The notes: generated from the sequence alone by a model not told the origin. Counted from the stretch's first letter, positions 52,592 to 62,224 are shown. The stretch: DNA of 64,000 nucleotides from Saprospiraceae bacterium (GCA_018057925.1 JAGPCT010000007.1:1-64000), one strand, 5' to 3'. Numbers and translations are program-made.

Positions 52592-54208
52592 ATGGCATCT
52601 TTAGAAAAGTTTGAAGGTATATTGGGTGAACGTTTGGCTGCGCACCTACTCCGAAGGGCAACATTCAAATATGATATTGGAAAAATAAAGCAATTTGCCG
52701 GCTTAACTCCGTCAGAAGCGGTAAATGAGCTGATGAAGCCAATGGTCTTTACACGTGACCAACCCATCGACCCCGTAACTGGGCAACCATGGATCAATAA
52801 CGGTACGCCCACTGACACTGTCCAGCCTTCTTTAAGACACTATGTGCGCAATTGGGTATTAAATGAAATGCGATATGATGAAGGTATTCACACTAAAATG
52901 TTGTTTTTCCTTCACAAATGCATGGTGGTCAACAGTAATACCAACACCTCAGAGCGTTTTTATGATTATCTGGCATTAATCTTTAAATATACCACAGGCA
53001 GTTTCAAAACCCTTGCCAAAAAGATGACGAAGGACAACTTGATGCTTATTTACCTGAATAATACGGATAATAAGAAGACTGCCCCCAATGAAAATTATGC
53101 ACGTGAATTTTTAGAACTCTTTACAATAGGAAAAGGTCCCCAGATTGCTCCGGGCAATTATACCAATTATACGGAACAAGACGTTGTCGTAGGAGCCAAG
53201 TTGTTGACCGGTATCAGATTGGATACGCGGGGAAATACAATTGATCCGGACACCGGCATACCGACCGGGAGATTTGCATTTAATGTGCACAATACAGAAG
53301 ACAAGACCTTTAGCAGCGCTTTTGATAATCATACTATTAAAGGTGCTCAATCTCAGGATGATATGCCTCGTGAATTGGATGATTATGTGGAAATGATCTT
53401 TGGGAAAATAGAGACAGCACGCTTGTATTGCCGCCGACTGTATCGTTATTTTGTTTCGCCTAATATTACCAATGAAATAGAATCTGATATCATTATCCCT
53501 TTAGCGCAACAATTGAAAGACAGTGACTACGTTACCGAAGGTATTATTACTGCTTTATTAACCTCTAAGCATTTCTACGATTTAGACGATTCTGACAACA
53601 AAGATGAGATTGTCGGTGCATTGGTCAAAAGCCCATTAGAGCTCTATCTCGGAACGGTGAATTTCTTTCAACAAAAATGGCCTAATCAGAGTGATGAAGC
53701 TGGATTGTTATATTCATTTTTAAAAAATCTGGTTATAGCAATAATCTTGGATAATGGCGGAATGCCTTATTTTATGCCTTATGATGTCGCCGGATATTCG
53801 CCGTATTATCAAGATCCGGATTATGACAAGTCATGGTTTACGGCTAATACCATTATCTCCCGCTATAAGTTGGCTGATATGATGTTTAGTGGACGCTCTT
53901 ATTTGGACAACAAGAATTTTAAAGTAGCGCTCAATATTGAAGAATTTTTTAAAGAATCAGGATTTTTCACTGATCCGGGAGATGCTATGCTGTTGACACG
54001 TGAGCTTGCAGCCAATATCTTCCCTGAATCTGTTGATGAAGATAGGATTCAATACTTTGCAAGTAACCTCCTTGATGGAATCGAGCCGGAAGATTGGGAT
54101 TATGAATGGGCAGCATATATAGGTGGAGGCGGTCCTAATGAGGTGAGAATCGGACTTCAGAATTTGGTCCGTACTATGTTGTTTTCACAGGAATATCAAT
54201 TATTATAA
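52592..54208 (+). CDS. DUF1800 domain protein
   Basis: 538 residues. Typical start ERLAAHLLRRATFKYD (conserved HLLRRATFG motif), then FFLHKCMVVN, NENYAREFLELFTIG and RRLYRYFVSP. No signal peptide is seen. DUF1800 genes are almost always followed by DUF1501, as here (36 bases downstream), and the pair is probably exported or acts on the cell surface in Bacteroidota and Planctomycetota, but its function is unknown. Confidence 0.93.
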   Translation: MASLEKFEGILGERLAAHLLRRATFKYDIGKIKQFAGLTPSEAVNELMKPMVFTRDQPIDPVTGQPWINNGTPTDTVQPSLRHYVRNWVLNEMRYDEGIHTKMLFFLHKCMVVNSNTNTSERFYDYLALIFKYTTGSFKTLAKKMTKDNLMLIYLNNTDNKKTAPNENYAREFLELFTIGKGPQIAPGNYTNYTEQDVVVGAKLLTGIRLDTRGNTIDPDTGIPTGRFAFNVHNTEDKTFSSAFDNHTIKGAQSQDDMPRELDDYVEMIFGKIETARLYCRRLYRYFVSPNITNEIESDIIIPLAQQLKDSDYVTEGIITALLTSKHFYDLDDSDNKDEIVGALVKSPLELYLGTVNFFQQKWPNQSDEAGLLYSFLKNLVIAIILDNGGMPYFMPYDVAGYSPYYQDPDYDKSWFTANTIISRYKLADMMFSGRSYLDNKNFKVALNIEEFFKESGFFTDPGDAMLLTRELAANIFPESVDEDRIQYFASNLLDGIEPEDWDYEWAAYIGGGGPNEVRIGLQNLVRTMLFSQEYQLL

Positions 54209-54244
54209 ATCTCTCTTTACTTTTTCATCATTAAATACTTTATC

Positions 54245-55891
54245 ATGAAACGTCGTAAATTCCTTCAAGTCTCCACCCCGATGATAGTTGGCCCACTGGT
54301 CGTTCAGAATAATCTTCTAAAACCCTTTGTTTCCGGTTCTTTAGCCCGAATGTTCAATTGCGAAGAAGTCAATGATCGTGTCTTGGTTATTGTTCAGTTG
54401 AAGGGAGGCAATGATGGACTGAATTGCCTCATTCCTACTTTTCAATATGATACCTATAAGAATTTTAGACCCGTGATTGGGATAGGCCAGGATAAGTTGA
54501 TACATTTAGATACTACTTTGGACAATGATCATCAGGTTATGCTACATCCAAACCTAGCACCTTTCAAAGAACTCTATGAAAAGGATCAATTTTCTATGGT
54601 TCAAGGAGTTGGTTATGCCAATACCAATAAATCTCACTTCAAAGGAACTGACTTATGGCTGTCAGGTGGTGATAGTACACCCGCACATTTTAATTTTGGC
54701 AGTGGCTGGGTAGGCCGTTATTTGGATGCTTCTTATCCGGGTATTGCCGGTGAGCCTACGGTCAACTTTCCTGACCCGCTCGGCATACAGCTCGGTAATA
54801 AGCAACAATCAATAGGCTTCCATACAGAACATCAGCATGAAGCAGGCATTAATCTAAGTGGTCAGAATCCGGCTGGTTTTTATACCTTGGTATCCGAACT
54901 TGGTGGCATTGCTCCGGCATCAATTCCATCCTCTGATTATGGGCGTAATCTTTCCTATATCATAGACATAGAAGATTCTACCAATCGTTATTCCAGTCGT
55001 GTTTCAGAGGTTTTCAATAAAGGAGCAAATATGGGTAGCTACCCCAACTACGATCTGGCAAATCAGCTTAAAACAGTGGCTCGCATGATTAGTGGTGGAG
55101 GCAAGACAAAGGTTTATGTCGTGTCAATAGGTAGTTTTGATACCCATAAGACCCAGGGTGATGGAAATACACCGCTTGAAGGTACACATGCTACACTGTT
55201 AAAACAACTGGCAGAGTCCATACAGGCCTTCCAAAATGATTTGGAATTGATGGAATTGGACGGGAGAGTAGCAGGCGTTACATTTTCAGAATTTGGACGT
55301 CGCCCTAAAGAAAATGGATCAGGCGGAACAGATCACGGTACTATAGCACCAATGTTTCTCTTCGGAACACCTATCAAATCTGGTGTTATAGGAACTAACC
55401 CTGATTTGTCCTTAGTAGGTGAAGGCAATGACTTTATAGGCCTGGGACAAGACTATCGCAATGTGTTTACTGCTTTGTTGCAGGACTGGTTGGGAGCAAG
55501 TGACAGAGTGCTGGAAGAAACCTATTTCCAAGACTTCATCAGTGCAAAGACGGATATTTTAGATGCGCCTTATCAAGTAGATCCCGGTTGTTATATCGAT
55601 AACTATCTACCGACATCAATTTTGAATAGGGCTATTCAACTCAATATTTATCCCAATCCGGCAAGGACGGTTACTTCCTTCGACTTGGAAACAACAGGAT
55701 CCGGTACTGCTTTTATCAAGGTTACCGATATGTCAGGAAGGGTAATGAAACAATGGAATAAGGGCTATACCATAGGGAAAAACAATTTCACTTTGGGTAT
55801 TTCCAATATAGATGCCGGTTCTTACATCCTTGATCTGACATTGTCCGATAGTAAGCGAAGATATAGCGGAAAGCTTGTTGTCATTGACTAA
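54245..55891 (+). CDS. DUF1501 protein with type IX secretion sorting domain
   Basis: 548 residues. Starts MKRRKFLQVSTPMIVGPLVV, a twin-arginine-like signal of the DUF1501 family (RRKFL). Core blocks: VLVIVQLKGGNDGLNCLIP, FSMVQGVGYANTNKSHFKG, GRVAGVTFSEFGRRPKENGSGGTDHGT, a sulfatase-like metal fold. At residue 469 the T9SS C-terminal domain begins (YPNPARTV) and ends GKLVVID. It is thus predicted to be exported and attached to or released from the cell surface. Paired with DUF1800. Confidence 0.93.
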   Translation: MKRRKFLQVSTPMIVGPLVVQNNLLKPFVSGSLARMFNCEEVNDRVLVIVQLKGGNDGLNCLIPTFQYDTYKNFRPVIGIGQDKLIHLDTTLDNDHQVMLHPNLAPFKELYEKDQFSMVQGVGYANTNKSHFKGTDLWLSGGDSTPAHFNFGSGWVGRYLDASYPGIAGEPTVNFPDPLGIQLGNKQQSIGFHTEHQHEAGINLSGQNPAGFYTLVSELGGIAPASIPSSDYGRNLSYIIDIEDSTNRYSSRVSEVFNKGANMGSYPNYDLANQLKTVARMISGGGKTKVYVVSIGSFDTHKTQGDGNTPLEGTHATLLKQLAESIQAFQNDLELMELDGRVAGVTFSEFGRRPKENGSGGTDHGTIAPMFLFGTPIKSGVIGTNPDLSLVGEGNDFIGLGQDYRNVFTALLQDWLGASDRVLEETYFQDFISAKTDILDAPYQVDPGCYIDNYLPTSILNRAIQLNIYPNPARTVTSFDLETTGSGTAFIKVTDMSGRVMKQWNKGYTIGKNNFTLGISNIDAGSYILDLTLSDSKRRYSGKLVVID

Positions 55892-55917
55892 GTAAATAGA
55901 GCGTCTTTTGAGGTACA

Positions 55918-57177
55918 CTACCGATCTGCTATCTTCAGGATATCGCCAAAGACGCCGCGTGCTGTGACGTTGGCTCCGGCGCCGGCGCCCTGAATAATAA
56001 TGGGATTATTGCCATAGGACTCTGTATAAATTTCGAAGTAATTATCCGAGCCTTTTAATAAGCCAAGGGGTGAACTTAAAGGCACCTCTATTAATCCGGT
56101 CTGTAATTTACCCTTTTCCATCTGAGTCCCTTCACTTAATGACGCTACATATTTTAAGACATGATCGGGTCGAGTCTTTTTTCTGATTGTTTCGAAATGA
56201 GAATCGACATCATTTAGATGATACAGAAAATGAGGAAGCGAATAGTCTCTCAAACCTTCAGGAATTAGGTTCTGAATCCGGATATCTTCCATTTCATTTT
56301 TCAAATCAAGCTCTCTAGCCAGGATCAAAAGCTTGCGGCCGACATCCGCCCCTGATAGGTCTAACCGGGGATCGGGTTCTGTCAGACCTAATTTCATAGC
56401 TTCCGAAAGAATAGAGCTGAAGCTTTGATTAGACTCCGAGAAACGATTGAAAATGTAGCTTAGACTACCTGAGAATACTCCTTGGATTTTGGTGATATTT
56501 TCACCCGATAAGTGAAGCACACGTATGGTATCGATCAGTGGCAGTCCCGCACCGACATTGGCCTCGTATCTATATTCTTTTTTGTGTATTTTTAATTCAT
56601 CTCGTATGGCACTATAGAATTCGTACGTAAGTGCATTGCCAATTTTATTTGAAGACACTAAGTCAAAGCCTCCTTTAATAAGGGGAAAATAGTTGTCAAC
56701 AAATGATTCGGAGTCTGTGTTGTCCACAGCAATCAGGTTTTCTAATGCATGTTGGTGCGCATATCGCAGAACTTTTGCGATTGAATACGGTTGTCCTTCA
56801 CTAGATAATTTAGTTTCCCAATCGTCAGAAATACCATTTGTATCCAACCATATTTTTTCCGAATTGGCAACAGCAAAAATATTGAGATCAAGGTTTTTGC
56901 GGGCTAAAATGTGTGGTCTTGATTCAGTAATTTGGCGAATAAGAGCTCTTCCGACAGTACCATGGCCAAAGATGGCGATGTTGATTTTTGTCGGTTTTTC
57001 ATTCGATAGTTTGATATTCTCGCCTGAAATTAAGGGTGAATGTATTTTGATTTTATTACTTACATCAATATTTTTTCTATTCAGTACACCTCTTGTTCCA
57101 GTTGTTATAGAGGGACTTGAATTGTCGTCATATTGAGTCAACCTCGTAGGTTGTATTGATTTTATTGCATTTTTCAT
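55918..57177 (-). CDS. hom: Homoserine dehydrogenase
   Basis: 419 residues. NAD(P)-binding FGHGTVGRA (70-78), then VSSNKIGN (the catalytic Lys), the LSGSLSYIFNRF and DPRLDLSGADVGRKLLILARE blocks with the catalytic Asp and Lys. Oxidises/reduces aspartate semialdehyde to homoserine. No ACT domain is present; about 60 N-terminal residues preceding the nucleotide fold are unusual and lie over the metX 3' end (50-base overlap). Third gene of the metY-metX-hom operon, so homoserine for methionine is made under the same control. Confidence 0.93.
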   Translation of the reverse strand: MKNAIKSIQPTRLTQYDDNSSPSITTGTRGVLNRKNIDVSNKIKIHSPLISGENIKLSNEKPTKINIAIFGHGTVGRALIRQITESRPHILARKNLDLNIFAVANSEKIWLDTNGISDDWETKLSSEGQPYSIAKVLRYAHQHALENLIAVDNTDSESFVDNYFPLIKGGFDLVSSNKIGNALTYEFYSAIRDELKIHKKEYRYEANVGAGLPLIDTIRVLHLSGENITKIQGVFSGSLSYIFNRFSESNQSFSSILSEAMKLGLTEPDPRLDLSGADVGRKLLILARELDLKNEMEDIRIQNLIPEGLRDYSLPHFLYHLNDVDSHFETIRKKTRPDHVLKYVASLSEGTQMEKGKLQTGLIEVPLSSPLGLLKGSDNYFEIYTESYGNNPIIIQGAGAGANVTARGVFGDILKIADR

Positions 57178-58153
57178 TGCTATCTCTTTTAAAGATGGGA
57201 TTAAGGAAATGGTTTAGTTGTTCGTATTCCATAAGAAATGCATCATGACCGTGTATGGAATTAATTTTATAGAAATAAATATCTTTTTTACGACGTCGCA
57301 ATAGTTTATATGTCTCCCATTGTTCTTTCAACGTAAATAAATAATCTGTATCGATGGCAACAATATGGATTTTAATGTTGCACAACCCGGCAAATTCAAG
57401 CATCTGGTTCCAGGTTTGGTCTTCACCTATGGTCTTCAATAGATGATTCATCAACTTATAAGATTGTAGTCCAAATCGATTCTTCAATGCATCACCATGA
57501 TATCGCAACCAACTCTCAACCATATATTGATTCTCATTGCGATTGAAGCGAAATCGAAATTTATTGTGGATAGATTCGGGAGTTCTATACATCAACATAG
57601 CGTGCATACGGGCATCTTGGATAGGGTTGTCTGAATGATTTAAGATGTTTTCCTGAACCAATACATTGGCAATCAACCAATCGGACGATGTCGGGCTGCA
57701 AGCTATTGGGATGAGGTGGTCTATGCATAAAGGCTTTAGAAATGCCATCTCCCAGGCAATCCCCCCGCCTAAACTTCCACCGACTATAGCGTATAGCCGG
57801 TGGATGTTTAAACATTCTAATCCTTTCCAAAATAAATCACCAATAATCTTCGTGGTAAAGCTTTTGTATAATGGGAGAATAGAGTGGGAGTGAGGATCCA
57901 AAGCATTGCCGGGAATATTGAAAGCAATGACCGTAAATGCGTTCAAGTCAATGGTCCTGTCCACGCCAATGAGGCTTTTCCACCATCCTGATTCACCTGC
58001 AACCTGACTATTTCCGGTTAAAGCATGATTGATGAGCACAACAGGGGCTTTGCCTAAGGGCTTTCCATATACATGCCCCGTCAGAGTAATGTTTATGGAC
58101 TTTCCATCGGGAAGAAAGTATTTTTCAATCCTGATTTCAATTTGTTTACTCAT
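57128..58153 (-). CDS. metX: Homoserine O-acetyltransferase
   Basis: 341 residues, alpha/beta-hydrolase fold. NHALTGNS (42-49) and the nucleophile Ser127 in GGSLGG, with the acid in IVAIDTDYLF and the catalytic His in HGHDAF. Acetylates homoserine for sulfhydrylation by MetY. Second gene of the operon, 47 bases after metY and overlapping hom by 50 bases. Confidence 0.92.
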   Translation of the reverse strand: MSKQIEIRIEKYFLPDGKSINITLTGHVYGKPLGKAPVVLINHALTGNSQVAGESGWWKSLIGVDRTIDLNAFTVIAFNIPGNALDPHSHSILPLYKSFTTKIIGDLFWKGLECLNIHRLYAIVGGSLGGGIAWEMAFLKPLCIDHLIPIACSPTSSDWLIANVLVQENILNHSDNPIQDARMHAMLMYRTPESIHNKFRFRFNRNENQYMVESWLRYHGDALKNRFGLQSYKLMNHLLKTIGEDQTWNQMLEFAGLCNIKIHIVAIDTDYLFTLKEQWETYKLLRRRKKDIYFYKINSIHGHDAFLMEYEQLNHFLNPIFKRDSNEKCNKINTTYEVDSI

Positions 58154-58200
58154 GATAAATTGATGACATTTTTATAGTAATGAATATTGCCTAACTTGAA

Positions 58201-59496
58201 TTAACCCACTAAGGCTAATTGATTTGCCTGTTTTAAAGCTGCTTTCAAGTCTTGTTTCAGGTCTTCAATATCCTCTAAACCGATGGAAAGACGGATTAAA
58301 TCAGGGCTTACACCGGATTGTTCCTGTTCTTCATCGGAAAGCTGCTGATGTGTTGTCGAAGCAGGATGTATAATTAGCGACTTAGAGTCACCAAAATTAG
58401 CCATGAGCGTAAATAGTTGTGTTGAGTCTGCGATAGTTTTTGCAGCTTCGTAGCCACCTTTCGGGCCAAATGTGACGATACCGCTTTGACCTTCCGGAAG
58501 GTATTTTTTCGCCAAATTGTGGTATTCACTGGATTCTAAGCCGGGATAATTGACCCATGCTACTTCATCCTGCGCTTCGAGCCATTTGGCAATCGCAAGT
58601 GCATTATCGCTTTGTTTTCTTATGCGAAGAGAAAGTGTCTCTAATCCTTGAAGTATCTGGAATGCATTGAAAGGACTCAAAGCGCTGCCAAAGTCACGTA
58701 AACCTTCAGCTACCAGCTTCCCGGTGAGTGCTGCCTTACCAAAATGATCGGTGAAGACCAATCCGTGATAACCATCTGAGGGCTGGGAAAAGGCGGGAAA
58801 TTTGCCATTGGCCCAGTCGAAGTTGCCCCCATCAATTATTGCACCTCCTAATGAAGATCCATTGCCCGATATGTATTTGGTGATCGAATGGATGACGACA
58901 TTGGCTCCGTGTTGTATTGGATTAAGAAGATATAGTGTAGCCAAGGTGTTATCCACGATAAGTGGAATGTTGTTTTTGTTGGCAATATGGGCAATAGCCT
59001 CTATGTCTAAGACATCGAGTTTGGGATTGCCTACCGATTCAATAAATATTGCCTTGGTATTAGGGCGGATGGCAGATAGATAATTGGAAGGGTCGTCAGA
59101 ATCTACAAAGGTTGTATGAATGCCAAATTTTCTGAGCGTGTGATTGAGTAAATTGTAAGACCCACCGTATATACTGCTGGAAGAAACAAGGTGGTCGCCT
59201 GACTGTAATATTGTTAAAAAAGTCGTGGCTAAAGCAGCCTGTCCCGAAGCCGTAACAACCGCCGCTATGCCACCTTCCAAAGTAGCAAGCCTCTGTTCCA
59301 ACACACCATTGGTCGGATTGTTGAGACGTGTATAGATGGGTGTAGCAACAGATAGATTGAAGACGCTTGCTGCGTGATCCGTACTTTCAAAAACATAGGA
59401 CACCGTCTGGAATATAGGTGTCTGGATAGAGGCTCTGTTTATTTCGGGAGTTGCTCCTGTTCTTAATGCCTTTGTTGAAAAATTTAATTGACTCAT
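58201..59496 (-). CDS. metY: O-acetylhomoserine sulfhydrylase
   Basis: 431 residues. PLP enzyme of the Cys/Met metabolism family, making homocysteine from O-acetylhomoserine and sulfide. Motifs: RLNNPTNGVLEQRLATLEGG, the stretch IPLIVDNTLATLYLLNP, and SITKYISGNG with PLP Lys207. First gene of the operon; the 466 bases upstream hold a promoter and two consecutive attenuators with Met/Cys-rich leader peptides. Confidence 0.95.
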   Translation of the reverse strand: MSQLNFSTKALRTGATPEINRASIQTPIFQTVSYVFESTDHAASVFNLSVATPIYTRLNNPTNGVLEQRLATLEGGIAAVVTASGQAALATTFLTILQSGDHLVSSSSIYGGSYNLLNHTLRKFGIHTTFVDSDDPSNYLSAIRPNTKAIFIESVGNPKLDVLDIEAIAHIANKNNIPLIVDNTLATLYLLNPIQHGANVVIHSITKYISGNGSSLGGAIIDGGNFDWANGKFPAFSQPSDGYHGLVFTDHFGKAALTGKLVAEGLRDFGSALSPFNAFQILQGLETLSLRIRKQSDNALAIAKWLEAQDEVAWVNYPGLESSEYHNLAKKYLPEGQSGIVTFGPKGGYEAAKTIADSTQLFTLMANFGDSKSLIIHPASTTHQQLSDEEQEQSGVSPDLIRLSIGLEDIEDLKQDLKAALKQANQLALVG

Positions 59497-59530
59497 GTTA
59501 AATACTTTTATAGTTAATAATTAATTTGTT

Positions 59531-59565
59531 GCAAAAAAAAAGTCCTTTCGGTTTTGCCAAAAGGA
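59531..59565 (-). terminator. Attenuator terminator 2, before metY
   Basis: Minus-strand AGTCCTTTTGG (59565-59555), loop CAAAA, CCGAAAGGACT (59549-59539), then nine T. One G-T wobble in the stem. Located 35 bases before the metY ATG. Its 5' arm can alternatively pair with TTGCCAAAGG (59622-59613) inside leader peptide gene 2, with one bulge. Confidence 0.93.
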
Positions 59566-59597
59566 CTGTGAGAAAATGAGAAATCTTTAATATGATT

Positions 59598-59696
59598 TTA
59601 TCCCGATTGTAACCTTTGGCAATAGCTTTGACGACAACACATCATCATGTGCATCATCATAGTTGCCATTGTGTTATTTCTGAGAATATTATTCAT
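59598..59696 (-). CDS. Leader peptide 2, Met/Cys-rich (32 residues)
   Basis: ATG at 59696 to TAA at 59600-59598. Met at positions 1, 10, 13-15, 17-19 and Cys at 20, 21 and 26, so 11 of 32 residues are the sulfur amino acids made by the downstream operon. The codons for Cys26-Gln27-Arg28 hold the sequence able to pair with the 5' arm of terminator 2. Translation starts after terminator 1. This is the layout of a ribosome-mediated attenuator peptide. Confidence 0.88.
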   Translation of the reverse strand: MNNILRNNTMATMMMHMMMCCRQSYCQRLQSG

Positions 59697-59719
59697 TTTA
59701 TTTGAATTGTTTTAAACAT

Positions 59720-59749
59720 AAAAAAAGCCCCTGCTTGTCGGCAGAGGCT
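59720..59749 (-). terminator. Attenuator terminator 1
   Basis: Minus-strand AGCCTCTGC (59749-59741), loop CGACAA, GCAGGGGCT (59734-59726) and a T-run. Located 26 bases beyond the stop of leader peptide 1. The 3' arm GCAGGGGC is repeated exactly upstream inside the leader gene (59796-59789), which can therefore capture the 5' arm and prevent the terminator. Confidence 0.93.
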
Positions 59750-59774
59750 TTTTAAATATAAATTTATATATCTT

Positions 59775-59825
59775 TTATTCAAATAGATGCCCCTGCGCAT
59801 TTAATCGCATACACATACACATCAT
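59775..59825 (-). CDS. Leader peptide 1, Met/Cys-rich (16 residues)
   Basis: ATG at 59825 to TAA at 59777-59775: MMCMCMRLNAQGHLFE. The first six residues are all Met or Cys. Codons 10-13 contain GCAGGGGC. A ribosome stalled on codons 1-6 would leave this free; a ribosome reaching the stop would cover it. A TGA in the same frame upstream fixes the start. The -7 box lies about 42 bases upstream. Confidence 0.87.
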   Translation of the reverse strand: MMCMCMRLNAQGHLFE

Positions 59826-59866
59826 ATTTGAAAAATTGTTAATCATTCTGTATTAATTCAACGCCA

Positions 59867-59899
59867 CAAATGTATTGCTTTCTTTTTCACATGACCAAA
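59867..59899 (-). promoter_or_regulatory. Promoter of the metY-metX-hom operon
   Basis: Minus-strand TTTG (59899-59896), 21 bases, then TACATTTG (59874-59867), fitting the phylum's -33/-7 consensus. The transcript start would be near 59860, ahead of leader peptide 1. Confidence 0.7.
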
Positions 59900-59961
59900 T
59901 ATTTTTTCAAAAATATTTTTTTCCGGATCCATTTTTGTTTAATTTTTTACTGTTCTGGAAG

Positions 59962-61764
59962 TCATTGATTGACGTCGCCCCTTAGTGTCCTGAACCTTTG
60001 GCGTGCGTCATACGAAAAAACACTATCACTATATTCGTTGAACAATCGCTCATATAGATTTTTAGCCTTTTCTTTATTATCCAATATATGGTCGTAAAGT
60101 TGAGCTAGTTCATACATGGCATTATCCGCCCTGATTTCTTCTTTATAGTCGGTATATATTTTTTCATAACAAGCAATAGCCTTGTCATATTCCTTCATCT
60201 TGACATAGATATGTGCTTTGGCATATAATACATCATCATCTAGCGCATTGTTGGGATATTGAGCCAGGAGTGAATCCAATTGGACAAGTGCTTGAGGTAA
60301 TTTATTTTGATAGATTAAAAGTTCGGTAACAGCATATTCCTTCAACGCTGCAAAGGTCGAATCCATACCCATATTTTCCTGAATAAATACACTTAAATCG
60401 ATTGCATCATTGGAAATCATTCTGGTTGTCGCTGTTTTTAAGGCATCAAACTGCGCCTGTGCCCAGTCAAAATCTCCGACAAAATAAGAAAGTCTCGCAT
60501 TTTTAAACCTTGCCTCTTGTCCTATGCTGCCCTCTTTGAAGTCTTTATCCACTTGACTATACAACAATGACGCATCCCATCTCTCTCCTTTTATGAGCAG
60601 ATAATCAGCAAGCCTTATTTTGATTTCAGCTAATGTAGGTGGATTATTGTTCTTTTTATCAACAACACCTTGTAAAATCGCAATAGCCTTGTCTAAATCA
60701 TGGTGGTATAACATGAGAAATTCAGCATAATCATATACCAGATAGATGGTTCTTCCTGTTTCAGAATAGGCATTTATCAGGTCTGTGTACCCTTTATCGA
60801 TGAGTGTTCGATTTTGAGGCGATATTTCGGCTTTGACAATACTTTTGTCCACTAAGGATTTCATTTTGTATCGCGCAGCTTCATAAAAATAGGGATTAGC
60901 CTGACCTTTCTCCATGATATAATCAAAGCCTGAAATTGCGACATCATATTGACCTTCATTGTACGCAGTCAAGGCCAAAGAATACACCCTCGAATAGTTG
61001 TTGCCCAATTTGATATCCAGTGCTTTGAGCTGTCTCATCGCATTGACAAAGTCCTTTTTTTGTATGTAAATCCAAGCAAGTAATTCAATGAGTTGGGCAT
61101 TTTCCGGATACTGTTGAACCTTTTGGAAGACTACCTTTAACAAATTGTCATATTCCGAATCATTGGTAAAGCTGCGTTGTATAGTAGAAGTAAATGAGTT
61201 ATAATATGCCGGATCTTCGATAAGTTGATCTATCGCTATGGCAAGCATTTTCTCCTGCTGGCCAGTCTTCATATACAGTTGGCTTAGATCATAGGTAAAG
61301 ATGGCTCCCGGAGGAATGAGTGTTCTTCCTTTCTCAAGTACTTGTATGGCGAGTTCAGACTTTCCTGTGCGATCCAATGCTCTGGCTGTAAGGAGGATGA
61401 TACTTGGATTGGCAGGCAAATCTTTTAAAATTATTTTGTATTGCTTTTCTGCTTCAGCAGTTTTGTCCATTTTAGATAAAAGCGAAGCATAAGAAACACG
61501 CAGATGTAATTGCCCCGGAAATTGTTCAACAGCGCCGGAGACGACCTTAGCGGCAGCGTCATAATCTTTCAAGGCAATGTAACAATCCGTCAAGGCGTCT
61601 AAATAAGTCGTGTTAGCCTTATTCTTATTCCACAAAGACTGATATATGGACGCTGCTTTTTCGTATTCAGCATCTTCGTAATATTGCCTTGCCAACTCGA
61701 TACTTTGAGCAGAAATACTTTGGAAGAACCAACAGAAAAAGAATATCAAGGATATTTGTTTCAT
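59962..61764 (-). CDS. Exported TPR-repeat protein
   Basis: 600 residues. Signal peptide MKQISLIFFFCWFFQSISA then Q. The rest is a series of tetratricopeptide repeats: for example ARQYYEDAEYEKAASIYQSL (25-44), DALTDCYIALKDYDAAAKVV and, near the end, AKAHIYVKMKEYDKAIACYEKI and AMYELAQLYDHILDNKEKAKN. Periplasmic or outer-membrane-associated scaffold; partner unknown. Divergent from grpE, separated by two repeats. Confidence 0.88.
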   Translation of the reverse strand: MKQISLIFFFCWFFQSISAQSIELARQYYEDAEYEKAASIYQSLWNKNKANTTYLDALTDCYIALKDYDAAAKVVSGAVEQFPGQLHLRVSYASLLSKMDKTAEAEKQYKIILKDLPANPSIILLTARALDRTGKSELAIQVLEKGRTLIPPGAIFTYDLSQLYMKTGQQEKMLAIAIDQLIEDPAYYNSFTSTIQRSFTNDSEYDNLLKVVFQKVQQYPENAQLIELLAWIYIQKKDFVNAMRQLKALDIKLGNNYSRVYSLALTAYNEGQYDVAISGFDYIMEKGQANPYFYEAARYKMKSLVDKSIVKAEISPQNRTLIDKGYTDLINAYSETGRTIYLVYDYAEFLMLYHHDLDKAIAILQGVVDKKNNNPPTLAEIKIRLADYLLIKGERWDASLLYSQVDKDFKEGSIGQEARFKNARLSYFVGDFDWAQAQFDALKTATTRMISNDAIDLSVFIQENMGMDSTFAALKEYAVTELLIYQNKLPQALVQLDSLLAQYPNNALDDDVLYAKAHIYVKMKEYDKAIACYEKIYTDYKEEIRADNAMYELAQLYDHILDNKEKAKNLYERLFNEYSDSVFSYDARQRFRTLRGDVNQ

Positions 61765-61904
61765 ATATCAAAAATATGTGGCAAATGTAAAATAACTATT
61801 TTTGAAATCTCACAATCAAAGGTATTAAAACGTATTTTGAACTTATTTGTTTTGTAATAAGATTCTAATGTGTTGATAGTTATAGCCTTTATATTTTCAT
61901 TTTT

Positions 61905-62037
61905 ATCCGAATTCAGCAACAATGGTGTTGAAAAGCCGTATAGTACGGATGATTAGGGACGTTCCGATGTGCGAAAAATCATTTGATTACAAGTCGTAAA
62001 TCGATTCCGTATTTGTCTTATGCGGAATTTGGGTTAA
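61905..62037 (-). repeat. Family-1 structured intergenic repeat, copy F (diverged)
   Basis: Reverse orientation, from ATCCGAATTCAGCAACAATG to TATGCGGAATTTGGGTTA. About 20 bases of the central AATGGTTT/AAACCATT hairpin are deleted (ATCATTTGATTACAAGTCG remains), so it is the most decayed copy. Lies immediately left of a family-2 repeat. Confidence 0.82.
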
Positions 62038-62057
62038 AAGCGTGTATATGAAAAGTT

Positions 62058-62119
62058 TAAACCAAATTGATTTATAAATCAATCCACCATTTTTGTTCTG
62101 ATTGGACAATTGCGGATAT
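62058..62119 (+). repeat. Family-2 intergenic repeat, copy 4 (short form)
   Basis: AAACCAAATTGATTTATAAA at the left and ATTGGACAATTGCGGATAT at the right, without the middle segment. About 100 bases upstream of grpE. Confidence 0.68.
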
Positions 62120-62224
62120 CCAGTCGATATTATTTGTACTCCTATAATAATCTTTATGTCAAAATGTCTTGATTGTAATGTATGGAAGCGATTTTGCATA
62201 TAAAATAAGAAATTTCAGATAGCT

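Noticed and set aside
59598..59861. SAM riboswitch in the metY leader
   Set aside because: The region is fully explained by two leader ORFs and two terminators; I could not find a SAM-I, SAM-II or SAM-IV type core.
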